Below are positions 38,890 through 51,977 of a stretch of DNA of 64,000 nt, piece after piece. The notes below the pieces were generated by a model, which saw nothing but the letters and a program-made list of their open reading frames with translations, was not told the DNA's origin and did no database searches. The stretch is from Saccharina japonica (Eukaryota > Sar > Phaeophyceae > Laminariales > Laminariaceae), in the NCBI GenBank assembly GCA_008828725.1, contig MEHQ01001197.1, positions 186,001 through 250,000 on the forward strand, in the 5' to 3' direction. Position 1 is the stretch's first letter. The number at the start of each line of letters is the position of its first letter. The translations under genes and the position numbers were made by a program.

Positions 38890-39213
38890 GTGATACCATA
38901 TCATCATACACTTGAGATGGGGCTGGTGCTGTGTTCGCGTAGCTGCCCCCTGTTGAATGCGGGAGAGGCGCGCCTATTTCTATATACTTTGAAGTTCGAA
39001 ACGTGCGATCTGCGCGCGGGGCGTGAAGCGGGGGGAAGAGTGGACGGGGCGCACCCTGTTTGGGCGTGGTTTGGCGCTCGCTCTCCCGTTTGCGCTTGAG
39101 GGAGTGCATCGAAATCGCCATGTGGTCAGACTCCGATTTTTGAGTTGGGTTCATTTGAATGGCTGCCGGAGGCTCTAGCTTTACCGTGTCGCATTGTTTT
39201 TCTTGCGCAAGGG

Positions 39214-39261
<48 letters not shown>

Positions 39262-39487
39262 CGGGCGGGCTCTTGCTTCATCCGGCAACCTGTTAGGGAA
39301 TAGTTACAGCACTGTAGTACGCCATCTATCAACTACAGACAGCCCAGGCGGTGAGTTACGTGGGAACATAAAGCAAGGGAAACCCAACACCAGCATTCCA
39401 ACAAAATAAAACAAAACAAACAATACAGCGAAGCGCACTGTGAAACAGAAAGGGGGCAGCGTTTCGATCGTCATTTTTTGCACGCAC

Positions 39488-39619
39488 CTGCACGTATCTA
39501 TGCGTTCTTGTTGATGAAGCGGATGCACTTCTCCAGGCACTAGAAGCAGCACACGCAGCAGCACGCGATGTAGTACCCTTGGCCTTCCTATGGATGTACG
39601 ACAAGACCGCTTGGGTCAT
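39488..39619 (-). pseudogene. CTL/SLC44 internal exon, broken (after second short unit)
   Basis: Same exon as at 2184-2311 with the same TAG in place of tryptophan. It also has a four-base insertion (TATC) near 39497 that breaks the NKNAYVQ end. It is an orphan, because the short unit beside it lacks the last exon. Confidence 0.75.
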
Positions 39620-39837
39620 CTGCAACATGAAAAGAAAAAAAACACACGCATACGCACACAAATACAGTAGAGAGACAGGCGACGGCATTCCGCGTGAGCC
39701 CAGGAAGTCAGCATCACCCACACCAAGTTATGTACCCACGCAACGACCATTCAGCGAAGATTTAACGACATCACGACTGTACATTTGCGACAATATATCT
39801 GCTTAACCCCCCCCGCCATATAAATATTTTATATATT

Positions 39838-40091
39838 TATAGGTTGGGTTGGCGTCGGTTGGCAACGACGCTGTAAAACACGCCACTCGCTGCGTGAGCT
39901 AGACAACCAGGGTGCCGTTTTTTTTTCTTATTTTTTTTTGGCGGTCACCAAANCCCCCCCCCCCCCCTCTTTAAATATGTTATATATTCATAGGTTGGGT
40001 TGGCGTCGGTTGGCGACGACGCTGTAAAACATGCCTCTCACTGCGTGAGCTAGACAACCAGGGTACCGTTTTTTTGTTGGCGGTCACCAAG
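39838..40091. repeat. Local duplication with an undetermined base (U3)
   Basis: A ~110-bp block starting TAGGTTGGGTTGGCGTCGG occurs twice (about 39838-39952 and 39990-40091), separated by one N (39953) and a C run. U1, U2 and U4 have a single block. The AT-rich TATAAATATTTTATATATTT replaces about 120 bp found in U1. Confidence 0.7.
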
Positions 40092-40182
40092 GCCGGCGAT
40101 CGAGTTAGAGCATTTGTGCGGGGTGCAGAACCTTTGCTCCGCACGAGGGGAATGATCGTATCACGTAGCGTGTATATGGTAA

Positions 40183-40463
40183 GGCACCCACGAGGCAGTT
40201 GCATAGTGCTCCTATTGCTGTCTCAGGAAGTGGCCACACCAGAAATTAAATTAACTCATTGAAGCTGTTGTGCATGTGCAAGTCCGCCCCACAAGCGGTT
40301 CTTAGCAGGATGCAGCTCACCCTTCATGCCACTTGCCCAACACCTCACGGCGCTTCGCGCTTGGTGCAAGCAATGCCTGCCTGGTTGGTAATAATCCAAC
40401 GTGCTCCGTCCCGGCATTGTAGGGATACAAGGGTCTATGGTCATTTGACTACGGCCGTGCACG
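40183..40463. repeat. Inverted repeat, right arm (U3 start)
   Basis: Homologous to 2822-3103. Confidence 0.85.
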
Positions 40464-41205
40464 ACATGAGTACCCCCCCCCCTCCCCGACTACCGGCAGT
40501 TACTCCGGTCCCCGCCATCTGTCTCTCCTCCCCCTCAAGAAAACTCCAGGCGCACCACTGTCCGAAGAACCAACACGAAACCTCTACATACGCTCCATGA
40601 GTACATACCCACCCTCTCCCCTCAGCTTCCGCCCAGCCTCCTCACACCGAAAACCCGCCCCCCATCCCCACCCTCGCTGCTCCGTTCGACAAGTAGCTTT
40701 CACGGCGTTGGACCAGCTTTGAGAAGATGGTTGACGTTGGTAGTCTCCACTACTGTAATAATAACTGATCCCGACAAAAAAAATAGCGGCTGACGCTTGC
40801 TGCGGGGTATGTATAAAATATCACCTATATACCCTGGTACGTATAGTTTTGCTGACGCTCCTCCATACCTGCAGTACGCCAAAACTGACTTTTGAGAAAA
40901 CTGTTAGGCTTGACCCGACTAGCACTCCCATGGCTTCGGCGCTAACGAACAATAATTCCGGGACCTCAGTAGCATACATGTCGGGTACAGTGATGGTCCC
41001 ACTACGTATAGTGCCGGTATGGTATGTGCCAGCCAACAATACCGGCACTATAGCGGCAACCGGCACTACTACTCCGCACATTGCCACACTGTCACACTGG
41101 TTAATATCATCTGTGCCAAGCGATTTCACAGGCACTATATAGAGGGCAGCCGGCACTACTGTACTCAAAACCGGCACTATAGAGGGACCACTACTGCTTG
41201 TAGTA

Positions 41206-41752
41206 CCGTAATCATGCGAAGGTTCGCACCCATCGGAAGGTTGGCACCCATCGGAGAGATAGCACCGGGGTGCGATAAAAAACACAAGGTAGAAACATTT
41301 AATCGTGTTTTCGCACCCCCATCGGAGAGATCGCACCCCGGTGCGATCTCCCCGGTATAAATAGAAATTTGAGGGCCACCGCAGCGGGTCTGTAGTAGGT
41401 AATATTATCATTTCTTTCATACTCCGATGAGATATCACCAGTGCGCCACTCCTCTCAAACGTACTTTACCAACGCATGGTAGGTCAAGTCGTTTTAGGTA
41501 GCTTTGAGTCATTTACGCAGCACCGTTGCCCCAGTACGGCCCGGTGTATTTCGATTCAGCAGCGCACCCATCGAAGAGATCGCACCGGGGGTGCGCCAAA
41601 ATAGAAGAACGGCATGATTGAATTGTGTTTCCACACCCCCATCGGAGAGAACGCACCCATCGGAGAGATAGCACCGGGGTGCGATAAAATACACAACGTA
41701 GAAACATTTAAAAACGCGATCGCACCCGGTGCGAACCTTCGCATGATTACGG
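41206..41752. mobile_element. 547-bp MITE (U3)
   Basis: Same element, ends and TA duplication (41204-41205, 41753-41754) as in U1, with a few substitutions. Confidence 0.85.
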
Positions 41753-41870
41753 TAGTTCCCCAATTGAGGAGTATACTAATAGTCAGTAATAGTCAGAAAG
41801 TGTTGCTGTATGATACCCCTATGGTAGTAGTAGCACGCTGCGGCACTATTATTAGAACAAAGACACTATG

Positions 41871-41982
41871 ATCGGAGACCATAGTAAACACTAGTAAATA
41901 GGCCCTACGGTACACCCAAAAACCTATATATTCCACTATTTTGAAGTACAATATTTGGTCCTATTTACTATGGTCCTCCGTA
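41871..41982. mobile_element. Small hairpin element (U3)
   Basis: As in U1. Confidence 0.5.
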
Positions 41983-42558
41983 ATAACTATATTTACAGGT
42001 GTGGATAACAGGTATCATACAAGACGCGCATGTTTACACGTCTGAAAAAGAGGGGGGGGGGTGATGGGCGATTTTTAAAAGCGGCGCATCTGTCAAAAAT
42101 AATGAAGAACAAAAAAAACGATTTACTTTCCCGGTGTTTTTGGCGCGGGAGGCTGTCGCTATCGAGAATTTTGCGTTTTGTTTCGTTGAGGTGCCCTCAG
42201 CAGCGTCGCCACCACGAGCGCTATAGGAATAGTTGATGCCTATTAATAGCGTGTAAATAACCGCATTAAAAAGAAAACATCGAGAGCTATTCATAGTATA
42301 TTTCAACTCCGCTCAGCTCATCGGGGGTATGTGAGATACCATCAAGCAAAGGGCGCAAGGGGTCTTCTTCGTCGCGGCTGAAAGCACCACATATACGTGC
42401 ATCATACAAAAACTAAAATAGTAAATTGATCTGGCCGTGTCCACGATGCCGAGCTTCAAAGTTATACGGCAAGTGCTTTTTTTATTCCCCTTGCTTCCCA
42501 GGTGCCTCTTTTTGGGTGCCATTCGACGCTCGTTCGATTGCGGGTAGGGCGCTCTCAC

Positions 42559-42685
42559 CACCACAACAGCAGCAGCAACAGCAGCAAGCAGCAGCAGCGG
42601 CAGCCTCAAGCTCATTAGGCTTCAGGATGTTGTTGTCGTCGTCTTTGTTTGCCTCGTCTGGTTTGCTTGTACTTGCTGTGCTCAT
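42559..42685 (-). CDS. Possible first exon, polycysteine run (U3)
   Basis: Same reading as U1. The donor is retained. Confidence 0.4.
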
Positions 42686-45600
42686 TGTTACGCACGAGTA
42701 CGTATCGTATGGTACCTCGAGTACTCGCCACACATAGCTCACGTGGCCACGCTTTCTAACTCTGGTGGTGCACATGGCAAGTCCTTGTCATACTCGTCAG
42801 AGGCTGGCTCAATCTGGCGCTGCTCCGTGCACACTATTGCCAGCTGCGGGCGGGGCTGGCCTCGTTCAGAAAGCGAGACCTACCGACGAGCCTCTCATGA
42901 TACCCCCTGTTCCCTTTTTGATGGCCATGCAGGCGTATGAAACCCTACACTAATCAAATCAAACCACTGCGACACGAAACCGACGGCGAGTTAAAAAGGG
43001 CGACAAGTTTCCGACGGCGGTACTCCGACAGTAAAAAAAACGCCTCTCCCTGGCAATTTCTAGTAGGGGGACCTGGGAAAAAAGAGACAAAACAGAGAGG
43101 CTAAAACTTCCAGGTCTTGCGAAGGCATTTTCGATACGGGTCGCTCAATTTTTCGAGTTTTGTTGAATTTATTTTGTCCGATGCATGTGATGCGCCCTTT
43201 GCTGCGACGCCACCACGAGCGCTACAATTAGAACCTCGGCATAAAAATAGGCTCATTCAAACCATCTTGTGTAGAGCTAACGAAGGTATTGAAATCAACT
43301 CGATGAGTTGGAGCGTGCGAGATATTTGTCAAAAGGCCCCAGTATCAGCCATCCACGACGCCGAATTACACGTGCATGCCATTCTGGGCGGTCTGGTAAC
43401 GACCGCTTGGTCTACATTTTTACACCACAATGGTTCTTACAAAACCGCCCCTCCTTTGCTACAGCCCTTACCCCGTCTCTTGTCTCATCCGACGCTCGGA
43501 TTCGGGGGTGGCACTCTCTCGTTGCGACAATAACAACAGCAACATGCTGCATGCAACAACAGCAGCAACAACGCAGCCTGCTGCTGTGCTCGTATATATA
43601 TATATATATACGAGTTCCAACAAACTCGTATACGTATGCTTGTTGTCGAGGTGTCGAGGTGGTTCTACAGGTGGTTTATCGTGCGTTTTGGCTGTTTTTT
43701 TTCTCGCTTGCAATCGATTGTCAAAGCTTTGTTGCCATCGCAAGCTTCTTCGTCTACTGCTGCGATCTGTGTCTCCAGTGTCGGGGTTGTCCGGTGGCAT
43801 CATATACGACGGGACGGCGTCTGCCTGCTGCTTGCTGCAGCAGCTACTGCTGTAGCTGCTTGCTGCGGTGCGCGGCGTGCTTGTCAAACTATATGCAGGT
43901 CAGTTAATCGCAAGATACTGCTGCTATAAGCAGGTCAGTTTATTTCAAGATGCTGCTGCTGCTGCTGCTGTACGTCAGCCAGCTGTGAGTTCGACCGATT
44001 GGGTGGTAAAGTCAAAATCAGATGTCACGATTTTGGTTGGTTTTGGTGCTCGTGATTGGTGTACGTCACATTTTTCGCAGGACCCCCCACTGCGAAATTG
44101 TCCTCTACCGGCCCTCTCCCTGTGGATACGTGGATACCAGGTTCTATCCCCTAGACCGTGCCCCCTCATTGTCACTGTAATCCTTCAAGGCCATCCTGGC
44201 TCCTCGGGGGCACTCTGAAATTACCTCGTTCGTGATGATACTGACCCCCGAGAGTGTGGTAACGTGGTAACGCCATACCAGGTATATACACCAAACCTGA
44301 AGAAAGAGAACTCTAACCTGCTGCGGGACCACCGTCCCACATTGGGCGTCTCGTTTGGGATCCCATTTTCAGAGCAACGCTTTGCTTTTTTAGAGCGGGC
44401 TGGTTTTGTCATCCCCCGCACGTTTCGTTTGTTCCGTCTGCTGTGGTGCCGGACGAGACGAACCGCCCCAAGCCTACGTAGACATTCGCAAAACTGAGCT
44501 GCGAAAATGCGTTCACGTGTTCAACAATGAATACTATCTATCGCGGTGTACTCTAAACCAAAGGTGTCAGGAGACGGCACTGTCACCCCTCCACAGGCAG
44601 CAACTATAACACTATTGGAACTATTACCGCCTAGACATGCCTTGGCTGACACCAAAACTACTCGGTTTCGGTGTGGAACACTCGGCCCTATATACACCCT
44701 TGACACACACACAACACATGTCTCGTGTGACTCGTGACATCTTTGACTTTGCTCCAAACTCGTACAAAGTCCATGACGCTATTCTTTGGAATAACACTCA
44801 GACGAATACCGGTATATCAGGTACTGCATACTGAATACGGTATGTACTATCTCACCTCGTGTCTGCTGGGCCTGGGCAGCTTTCCGTGCGTATCCCTGAA
44901 CCCTCCGCGTCCGTGTTGATGTGTCATGCTGCTGCTGCAGTACACCTTGGCAAGTCCTTGTATATACATCCTTGTTATGCTGCAGTCCGTATCCCGTATC
45001 CCAGGAACCGCAAAGGTTCCCCACAGCAGTACACGAAAATACGTGTACAGGGGGAGGGCAGTGTTCGCGATGTAAATACATAGCGCGAACAGGAGAGTTT
45101 GTCGCGGTTTGCTATGACCTTATGCAGCTTTGGCGCTTTAATTATACATACAGGGGCAGCACAGGGGAAGTCAGCTCTTCGTATATACAGGGTCTGCTGT
45201 AGTGGTCGTGCTGGTTGCTGGTTCTCTGGCACACACACACAAAAAAAAAACACACCTGTGGGAGTTCCACTACCTTCCATTCAAGAACACCGATGCTTAC
45301 AGCGGCGTTATCATTTTGTAGAAGCCGGGAGCTCAGGACTATCGAACCGGCGCAAGATACGCCGCGCTAGGCTGGCCCTCGCCGCTTATCGCGCAAGCTC
45401 TGGGCGCCCGTCGCTCCTCAGAGCACGGCTGCTTCTGTCGATGCTCTCGACTATAGTGCTTGTGTACTACGAGGGTATAGCGAGCAAGTTGTTTTAGTGC
45501 GTGCGGCTTATTGATACGGATGTTTTCGAATAATCGGTGAGCCTGTGCCCCACGCCGAAAATTTGCTTCTCGCACCGTGAGATTCCAACTGTCGGCCTTC

Positions 45601-45791
45601 TGGATACGGCTACTCGTATACCGGTATCGTAGTTTACAGCAGCCCCACCTGCTGCGTGCTCAGTGTGTCTCAGGACAGAGGAGGAGCAGTCTCGTGCGTT
45701 TGCTTTCGATGCGGCATCACATGCAATGAAGTCCTTGATGGATATGATAGGGTTCGGAAGGTCGTGGATCTAAGAAACAAATGGTTGATAT

Positions 45792-46076
45792 TCAGCCTGC
45801 TCTTTTGAACTTTTCGGTGAAGGTTTGGAGCTTGCGGCTGGGTGAGGATCGGCCAACGAGCGCTCTCCTCTCCTCTTGCTTCTCGGCGAGGAGCGCATCG
45901 AGCCGCGACAGGCTAGCAAGGGTAATAGACTGCAGGTGCAGGCATACATCCTTATCACCGTACGTAAGAGTGGTGCACGTACAAACATAGAAACTCAATC
46001 CATACTGAATCAAGGCCTGTCGAAGTCGTCTGCGACAGGAAGGTCCGTCGTTTGAACACAGCAAGCAAGCAAGCAT
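45792..46076 (-). pseudogene. C-terminal exon of unknown protein, frameshifted (U3)
   Basis: A 14-base deletion near 45996 joins the frame ALIQYGL to SFYVCTC, removing TQGNGS and shifting the upstream part. The SRLDALLAEKQEE end is intact, so if the true exon starts at the internal acceptor it is unaffected. Confidence 0.35.
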
Positions 46077-46303
46077 CCATCTCTCACTCCAGCCCTGCCT
46101 CCCTCCGGCTTCGTGCCGGAACTACGGGGGACTCGGAACACGTTCTGGGTTCTGGATCGCGGTTGCCAAAGCTTGTGCGCACGCACATATTTGTCTACCT
46201 TCGCAAGTTGTCGGCTACTACTGCTGTAGGCAGAGCTGCTGTTACACTCTGTATAGCTACGACGTATATACTGCTGTATGCTGAGCAGATCACAACCATA
46301 TAG
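46052..46303 (+). CDS. Short ORF ending in a membrane helix (U3)
   Basis: As in U1, with Met replaced by Ile in RTHIFVYLRK. Confidence 0.35.
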   Translation: MNTASKQASISHSSPASLRLRAGTTGDSEHVLGSGSRLPKLVRTHIFVYLRKLSATTAVGRAAVTLCIATTYILLYAEQITTI

Positions 46304-46781
46304 TATTGCCGCACAGAAAAAATGTACACGGCACCGGCTATATAGGAAATCGAACCCAAAGCTGCTACTCGTAGTGAACCTGAAAATACCTGTTATAGGG
46401 CCCGCTGAGCTGTCAGTGTCAAGTCCTCAATGGTGAGCACGCTGCTGCGAGGGTTCCCCGCGTCTAATTGGTATCCCGGAGCGGAAGGGAAAGGGGGATG
46501 CAAGGCAAGAGCGGGGTCATGTAAGGCAACAGCAAAGCGCGAGAGGTCAACCAACAAAATGATGCTGAGTGAGAGTAAATCAGGAGATATCAGCGATATG
46601 GTAACAGCGAGAGTCTAGCGAGCAGTCTAAGGGTGGACGCTCGATACGCCGCATACTGCTACGTATACTGATGATGTGCATCTCAAGCGATTCAAGCGAG
46701 CACACAGCTTAAGCGCTTCACACACCTCCTCCTGTGGTTTGAACTTCGAAGTGCCCACTGAGGCAAATATCTGACTCGTAA

Positions 46782-46903
46782 ACATGGCATCGCAAGCTTT
46801 TATGCAAAACCCGGGATATTTTTTCAACTATCCCCCCCTCCAAAATGGCGCGCACAACGCACAGCCTCAATCCTCATTCCACAGCCAACTGGTGTTTCTT
46901 GCT

Positions 46904-46942
<39 letters not shown>

Positions 46943-46980
46943 AGCTAACCATTCACGGACAACGCGCCAAATTACTCACA
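46782..46980 (+). promoter_or_regulatory. Leader with GA run (U3)
   Basis: The GA run is 46905-46941, two bases shorter than in U1. The upstream frames beginning near 46782 and 46845 both miss the frame of the ATG at 46981. Confidence 0.4.
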
Positions 46981-48590
46981 ATGATCGCAACCAACGCTGC
47001 TGCCGGCAACAACAACCCCGCCAGCCGTAAGCGCGGGAACACGGCTTTCATCACAGAGGTGAGAACATATCATCATACACTTGAGATAGGACTGATGTTG
47101 TGTTCGCGTGGCTGCTCTCTGTTGAATGCGGCAGAGGCGCGCCTATTTCTATATACTTTGAAGTCCGAAACGTGCGCTTCGCGCGCGGTGCGTGGAGCAG
47201 GGGGGGAGAGTGGATATGGCGCACCCTGTCTCGGCATGGCTTGGCGCTCTCTCTCCCGTTTTCGCTTGGAGGGAGCATCGAGAACGCCATGTGGTCAGAC
47301 GCCGATTTATGAATTGGGCTCATTCGAATGGCTGCCGGAGACCCTAGCTTTGCCGTTGCGTTTGAAGTTTTAGTGGTGGTTGATCCTGACTTGAGTTTGA
47401 AAATACTTGAGCGTTGTTGCAGTTCGTGTATCGTACATACGAGTAGGATTCTCTCTGAGTGGCGGGTTGAGTTACGCTGATGGAGCGCAAGCTCAAGTGA
47501 ACCTCGACAACCCACGTAGTGCTTTGCACAGCAGTTAGTTGCTCTGGCCGCCTGCCTCTACTCCGACCGTGATTGCTTGATGCCGTTGAAGTGCGCTCTG
47601 TTTGTTTACGCCTTGCCGTAGAAAATGACACACACAGCAGTTCAAACAATTTTCAAAAATCGTCTTTCCAAGTTCAAGATCAAGTGTGGTCGATTTTTCG
47701 AAAGCTAGAACCGGCCTCCACCTCCGCCCCTCCCCGAGTCTGCCCCCGCCCCTCATCGTAACCATCCGTCTAAACTCAAAGCATCCTTGGCCTCCACAAC
47801 TCATTCCTTTTCGTTGCATTTGCCGAGGCAGGTGCCTACTCAGAACAACCAGTCTGCTGCCGCTGCCGCGAAAGCAGACGCCAAAAAAGAACTCGCCGCG
47901 ATCCAGCAGCGCCTTAAGCCCGTCATCGCCCAAGCAGACCACGAGGCCATCATCGTTCGGGAGATAAGGCAAACTCTTATGAAAATCAAGTCCCAGAAGA
48001 CCCGCGCCATCGGGGTTGCTGCTAAGTGGGAGCACGCAAAACACATGGCGAGCCAAGCCATGGAGGTCGCGCGCGCAGAGGAGAGCGCGGCGCAAAGGAG
48101 GGCCGACGGCTGCAGCCTCCCCCGCCGGATGTTTCAATGCATCATGGCCAGGTTGGAGGCCGAACCCCTGCTCGACGTGGAGAAGGCGACGCTGGTGATG
48201 GACAAGGCGGAGCAGGTGTACACCTTCACGAGGGAAGAGGCCCGAGCTGCCCGGGAGGAGGTGGATAACATACAACGGGAAGAGAGGGCGACAAAGTTGC
48301 TCCTGCGGAACGCGGGTCGGGCCCTCCTCAGGACCGGGAAAATATATTTCGCTCTCGATATCGCAGCTGATAGAGCTGAGGAGCGCACGGGTCACGCGGC
48401 AGCCGCGGTGGAGACGCGTCGCCACTGGGGAGAAGTCTACACGCGCTGGGGAGGGGACAAGATGGACCCGCTGCCTGCTACTGCGGAATTGGCGGCAAGT
48501 GTGGGGGACAGTTTCATCGACGACCAGGTGGGGAACGGAACATACCAGTCTGTAGTAGTTCGATGCCGCACACAGCACACCTTGCAGTAG
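46981..48590 (+). CDS. Unknown alpha-helical protein, U3 copy
   Basis: Proposed exons are 46981-47058 and 47832-48590. In the long exon I see only two differences from U1: one silent (ACC to ACG in FTREE) and one Cys to Tyr (GKIYF, shared with U2). The extended C-terminus is retained. The upstream GA run is two bases shorter than in U1, which changes the frame of any upstream start relative to this one, so the ATG at 46981 is the start common to all copies. Confidence 0.65.
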
Positions 48591-48631
48591 AACATTGCGT
48601 ATACACTCGTACATTGTATTTAGTATGACGT

Positions 48632-49080
48632 GCCTCTGGCTGGTTGGTACTTTTATGTCAGGTGTACTGCTAGAGTCAGACCCTGAACTCCCTGAACCCT
48701 ACTATTGTATAGACAGTGCTAATAGTATCATAGGAACGATGTTTCGTTTTTTGTTTTCAGGGCAGCTTCCCGTCCTCGTCGCGTGTTCACGCGTGTTCAT
48801 GTTTGCGTCAGGCTATGCTAGGACCGTTTTTTCTACTATTTTCATTTTCTTTCGTTCGTTCTTCACGTTATTTCTTTCTTTCCAATGAATTTCTTTGTAT
48901 AGTTTTTCTTCCTCCTTCTCTCCTGCGATTTGGCTGGTTTGCTGGCTTGTGTAATGTTCTGTTTTTCGTATGCAGTACGTTGGAGACCTATTTGTTTTCT
49001 CTCCTTACTACTGTACTTGCGATGTTTACTATCTCTGTCTCGTATATAGTTTTCGACACCACAGAGCTTGTATCTGACAA
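48632..49080. other. 449-bp identical tract (U3)
   Basis: Counterpart of 11314-11762 downstream of the U3 helical-protein gene. Confidence 0.6.
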
Positions 49081-49488
49081 CTATTAGGATAAAAAATATG
49101 CATGGACACTGGGTTTGCTGGGTGTCGATGGATGGAAAGAACGGTTTAGTGCGAAGAACACACACACAGATGGCAGTCTCTAAATGTCCTTCTATGAATA
49201 CCATTCAACCTCCGTTAGTATTAAAATTGATTTTCCACAGGGCTGGGCTGTTGGATACCTAATAATAGTACCTGGGGTACCTGTGCGTATTTACAGAAAG
49301 TATCGTACATTAAACGTCATGCGTGTTCTGGGTGATGGGTTATATATACGAGGTATTGCTGTGGACATGCGTGTGACTCTCACGCCACCCGTGCATCACA
49401 ATGTACATCGCGCCTGACACACGCCCTTTGCCTCCCACTCCCGAACTGCTCTGTCCGTGTCTACTGCTTCATTTCCGCCCTTGCCTGT

Positions 49489-49767
49489 ATGCACGTGCTG
49501 TACGTATCATATGCATTTGCAACAGGTGGCGCCCAAGGCAGAGAGGCCCAAGCATTAAGAGGGCTGTCATCTTCATCCTCGCCTACAGCAACAGGGCACT
49601 GTGTACAGCATCAGCAGCACGTCTTCGCTGGCCAGGGTCGCCCGCCCAGGGTGTATACACATACATGTGCTGTGCGGGATTCCGTAGCCGGTGCGATGAG
49701 TGATGAGTTAACCTGCCCTGCTTGCGGGGATGGGTGGAGCGATAACTATTACTATCGTACTTATTAG
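49489..49767 (+). CDS. Small Cys-containing ORF (U3)
   Basis: As in U1, but with SDELTCPACGDGWS, so U1 carries two private changes. Confidence 0.35.
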   Translation: MHVLYVSYAFATGGAQGREAQALRGLSSSSSPTATGHCVQHQQHVFAGQGRPPRVYTHTCAVRDSVAGAMSDELTCPACGDGWSDNYYYRTY

Positions 49768-49907
49768 TAGTATAAAAGTCATGCCTTGACGCGTTTCGGG
49801 CAGGTGGAGCAATAGCAACCCCTGATAGTGTGACATGGTAGAGAAAGCGATGTGGAGAGGTGATTGGTGATGCGGATTGGTGGTGCTGCGGGTGTGTTTG
49901 CGTATGT

Positions 49908-50252
49908 CTAGGCTGTGCAAAACCAACCGTCCCCACGTTTGCCACCGAATACTACGGGGAGTTCCTGTCGTAGTCCGAGACGCGCGATAAGGTGGTGGTG
50001 GTGGTGGTGAGGGCGCGTATGATAGATGCAGTTTATGAGCTCCAAACTCGTTGAGTTGTTGGTGCTTGTTGAGGCACAAACCGCGCGTGTGTGCGGCTCG
50101 TTAGACAACCCGATACCCGCTGCAGCTGTGCCGTACTGCTGCTTTGTTGGTGTGTGCCCTTTTGCGAAGGCGGGTTGGGGGGGAAATATTGAGTGGGTGT
50201 CGTTGTTTTGTCTGACAGGCCGTGTCAGGTTTATTTTGCTTTTTTGTAACAA
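49908..50252 (-). CDS. Minus-strand ORF with six-histidine run (U3)
   Basis: Same reading as U1. Confidence 0.28.
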   Translation of the reverse strand: MLQKSKINLTRPVRQNNDTHSIFPPQPAFAKGHTPTKQQYGTAAAGIGLSNEPHTRAVCASTSTNNSTSLELINCIYHTRPHHHHHHLIARLGLRQELPVVFGGKRGDGWFCTA

Positions 50253-50637
50253 GCGTGATGAGGTAAGCGCGGCTATTTTTACAGTGTTTTGTAAGAGAGC
50301 CGGTTGAGGCTTGCCGAGGGGGCTTGCGTGAAGGCGTCAGCTCGCCCCCGGTTATATTGTGGGGGAAATGTACGCAGCAGCCAAGCCAATATAATAAATA
50401 CCGAAAAAACGTTGATTGCTGTACGCCTACGCAACGACCCCCCTCGCGGCCACGTTTTTTCGGTACTTTTGTATATGCCGACTTATGACTCGTGCTGCAT
50501 ACATTGCCCCCTCAAGATGCAGCACCGCGCAATACGTACAGTAGTCTGTTAGTCCGTAGTTGTTGTTAAGGCCCTGAAGGATTATAATACATTTCCCGGT
50601 ACGACCGTCACGAGTGTGCGGCAATAGTAGTATGTGG

Positions 50638-51480
50638 TGAACGTTGTTGTCTAGCCAGGTTCTCCTCTATAACCTAAGTAGTCGAACCGCAGTCAGGGTA
50701 CAGATGTGTGATTCCGCTTCGCTTTGCGGGTGGTGCATCACAGTATCTTTCTCGGGCAGTAAGCGTGTTTACGAAAGGGGCGAGAGGTAGGGTGGGGGGG
50801 GGGGGGGCGGGGGATTTGTGTTGAAGCTATTGACTTGAAGCAAAAACAGTGCAACTAAATTTACCAAAATTAGAAAAAATGTGTCCTTTTGTGCAAGTGG
50901 AGGTGTGTGGTATAGTATAGTGCAGTCAGTACGGATTGGTAATTTTGTTCTCCAAAGAGGTTACATTTTAGGGGCCAGTCGTTTTGCTGCAGCCAGGGTA
51001 TAACTACAGTAGTTAGTACTGTGTGATGCCGCCCTTTGGTTCCGGGTGTTCCACTGCAGTTTCTCACACGTTCGCCAAGCGTGCTTTTGGAGAGGACCGG
51101 GCTGGCGGGGGGGGGGGGGGGGGGGGGGGGGGAGGGGGTATGTGTGGAAGTTAGATGTCTGGAAGCCAAACTTTTACGAAAACAAACAAACTCAAATAAC
51201 TTTACCAAGTAACAAAAAATACTGTGTCGATGTTTGCTAGTGACGTGTGGTAGGTACGTAATGGAACTGTTTGTCCAACGAGGTTTCCTTTCGGGGGCCA
51301 GTCGTACCGCAGCCAAGGGAGTTCCGTCGTGCATCACCGCCGTAGTTTTGGGGATCGGTACTGCAGTATTATTGTGCATCGGCAGGAAGCGTGTTTTTTG
51401 GGGGGAGGGCGGTTGTATGTGTGGTTGAAACTGCTTTGAATAACAGAGCTTTACACCAAAACAAATGTGTGCCGAGTTTT
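50638..51480. repeat. Three degenerate ~310-bp repeats with poly-G (U3)
   Basis: As in U1; the long G run is at about 51108-51132. Confidence 0.65.
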
Positions 51481-51743
51481 ATGTAGTGATGATGAAATAC
51501 CCGCTCACCAGTGCAGTGTGCCCCAATAGCACTTGCCTTATCAATACCCTGGGAATAGGTATGCACACTCACTCGTAGATTGAGAACAAGGTGTGCATAT
51601 GATAGCCCTGAGCGATATCGATCGGTTTGGAATTGGATCGGTTCAGTTGGCGTTAGAGCACCAGTCGGTGAGCCGTGGTCAGCACTGGCTGGAAAGTCCA
51701 GCCCTCACTTAGGATTTACTCTTCCTGAAGTCTGCTTGTTGAA

Positions 51744-51977
51744 TTGTACCAGACATGCCCCCAATGTTTCGTCTGTAAGCTTCAGCTTGGGGGAACTTTT
51801 TGGATGTTTGCAGCTTTTATGTGCGAGGTTGGGCGTGGAGCGTGGGGCGAAGCAATGGCGAACAATTTGGTGTACAACACGTTGTCTCTTGCACGTCGCC
51901 GTGTTATGAGAGCTGGTTTTCGGCGTGTAGGGTTAACCTCGCTCGTTAACTTTGCGTGGCATTGTGCGCGACTATAG
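51744..51977 (+). CDS. Small basic ORF (U3)
   Basis: Same reading as U1. Confidence 0.28.
   Translation: MYQTCPQCFVCKLQLGGTFWMFAAFMCEVGRGAWGEAMANNLVYNTLSLARRRVMRAGFRRVGLTSLVNFAWHCARL

Larger units (their letters stand above)
38258..39085. repeat. Large palindrome in short unit 2
   Basis: Same structure as at 961-1787, with the core pair at 38647-38659 and 38679-38691. Its presence in both short units shows that it predates the 37.3-kb duplication. Confidence 0.9.
37105..39439. repeat. Short unit, second copy (2.3 kb)
   Basis: Complete copy of the short unit. The deletion junctions are at 37459|37460 and within ACCGT at 39183-39187, the same junctions as in the first copy, so both descend from one event. 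The palindrome is at about 38258-39085. The CTL exon at its left end (37153-37298) is the best preserved of the five copies. Confidence 0.93.
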
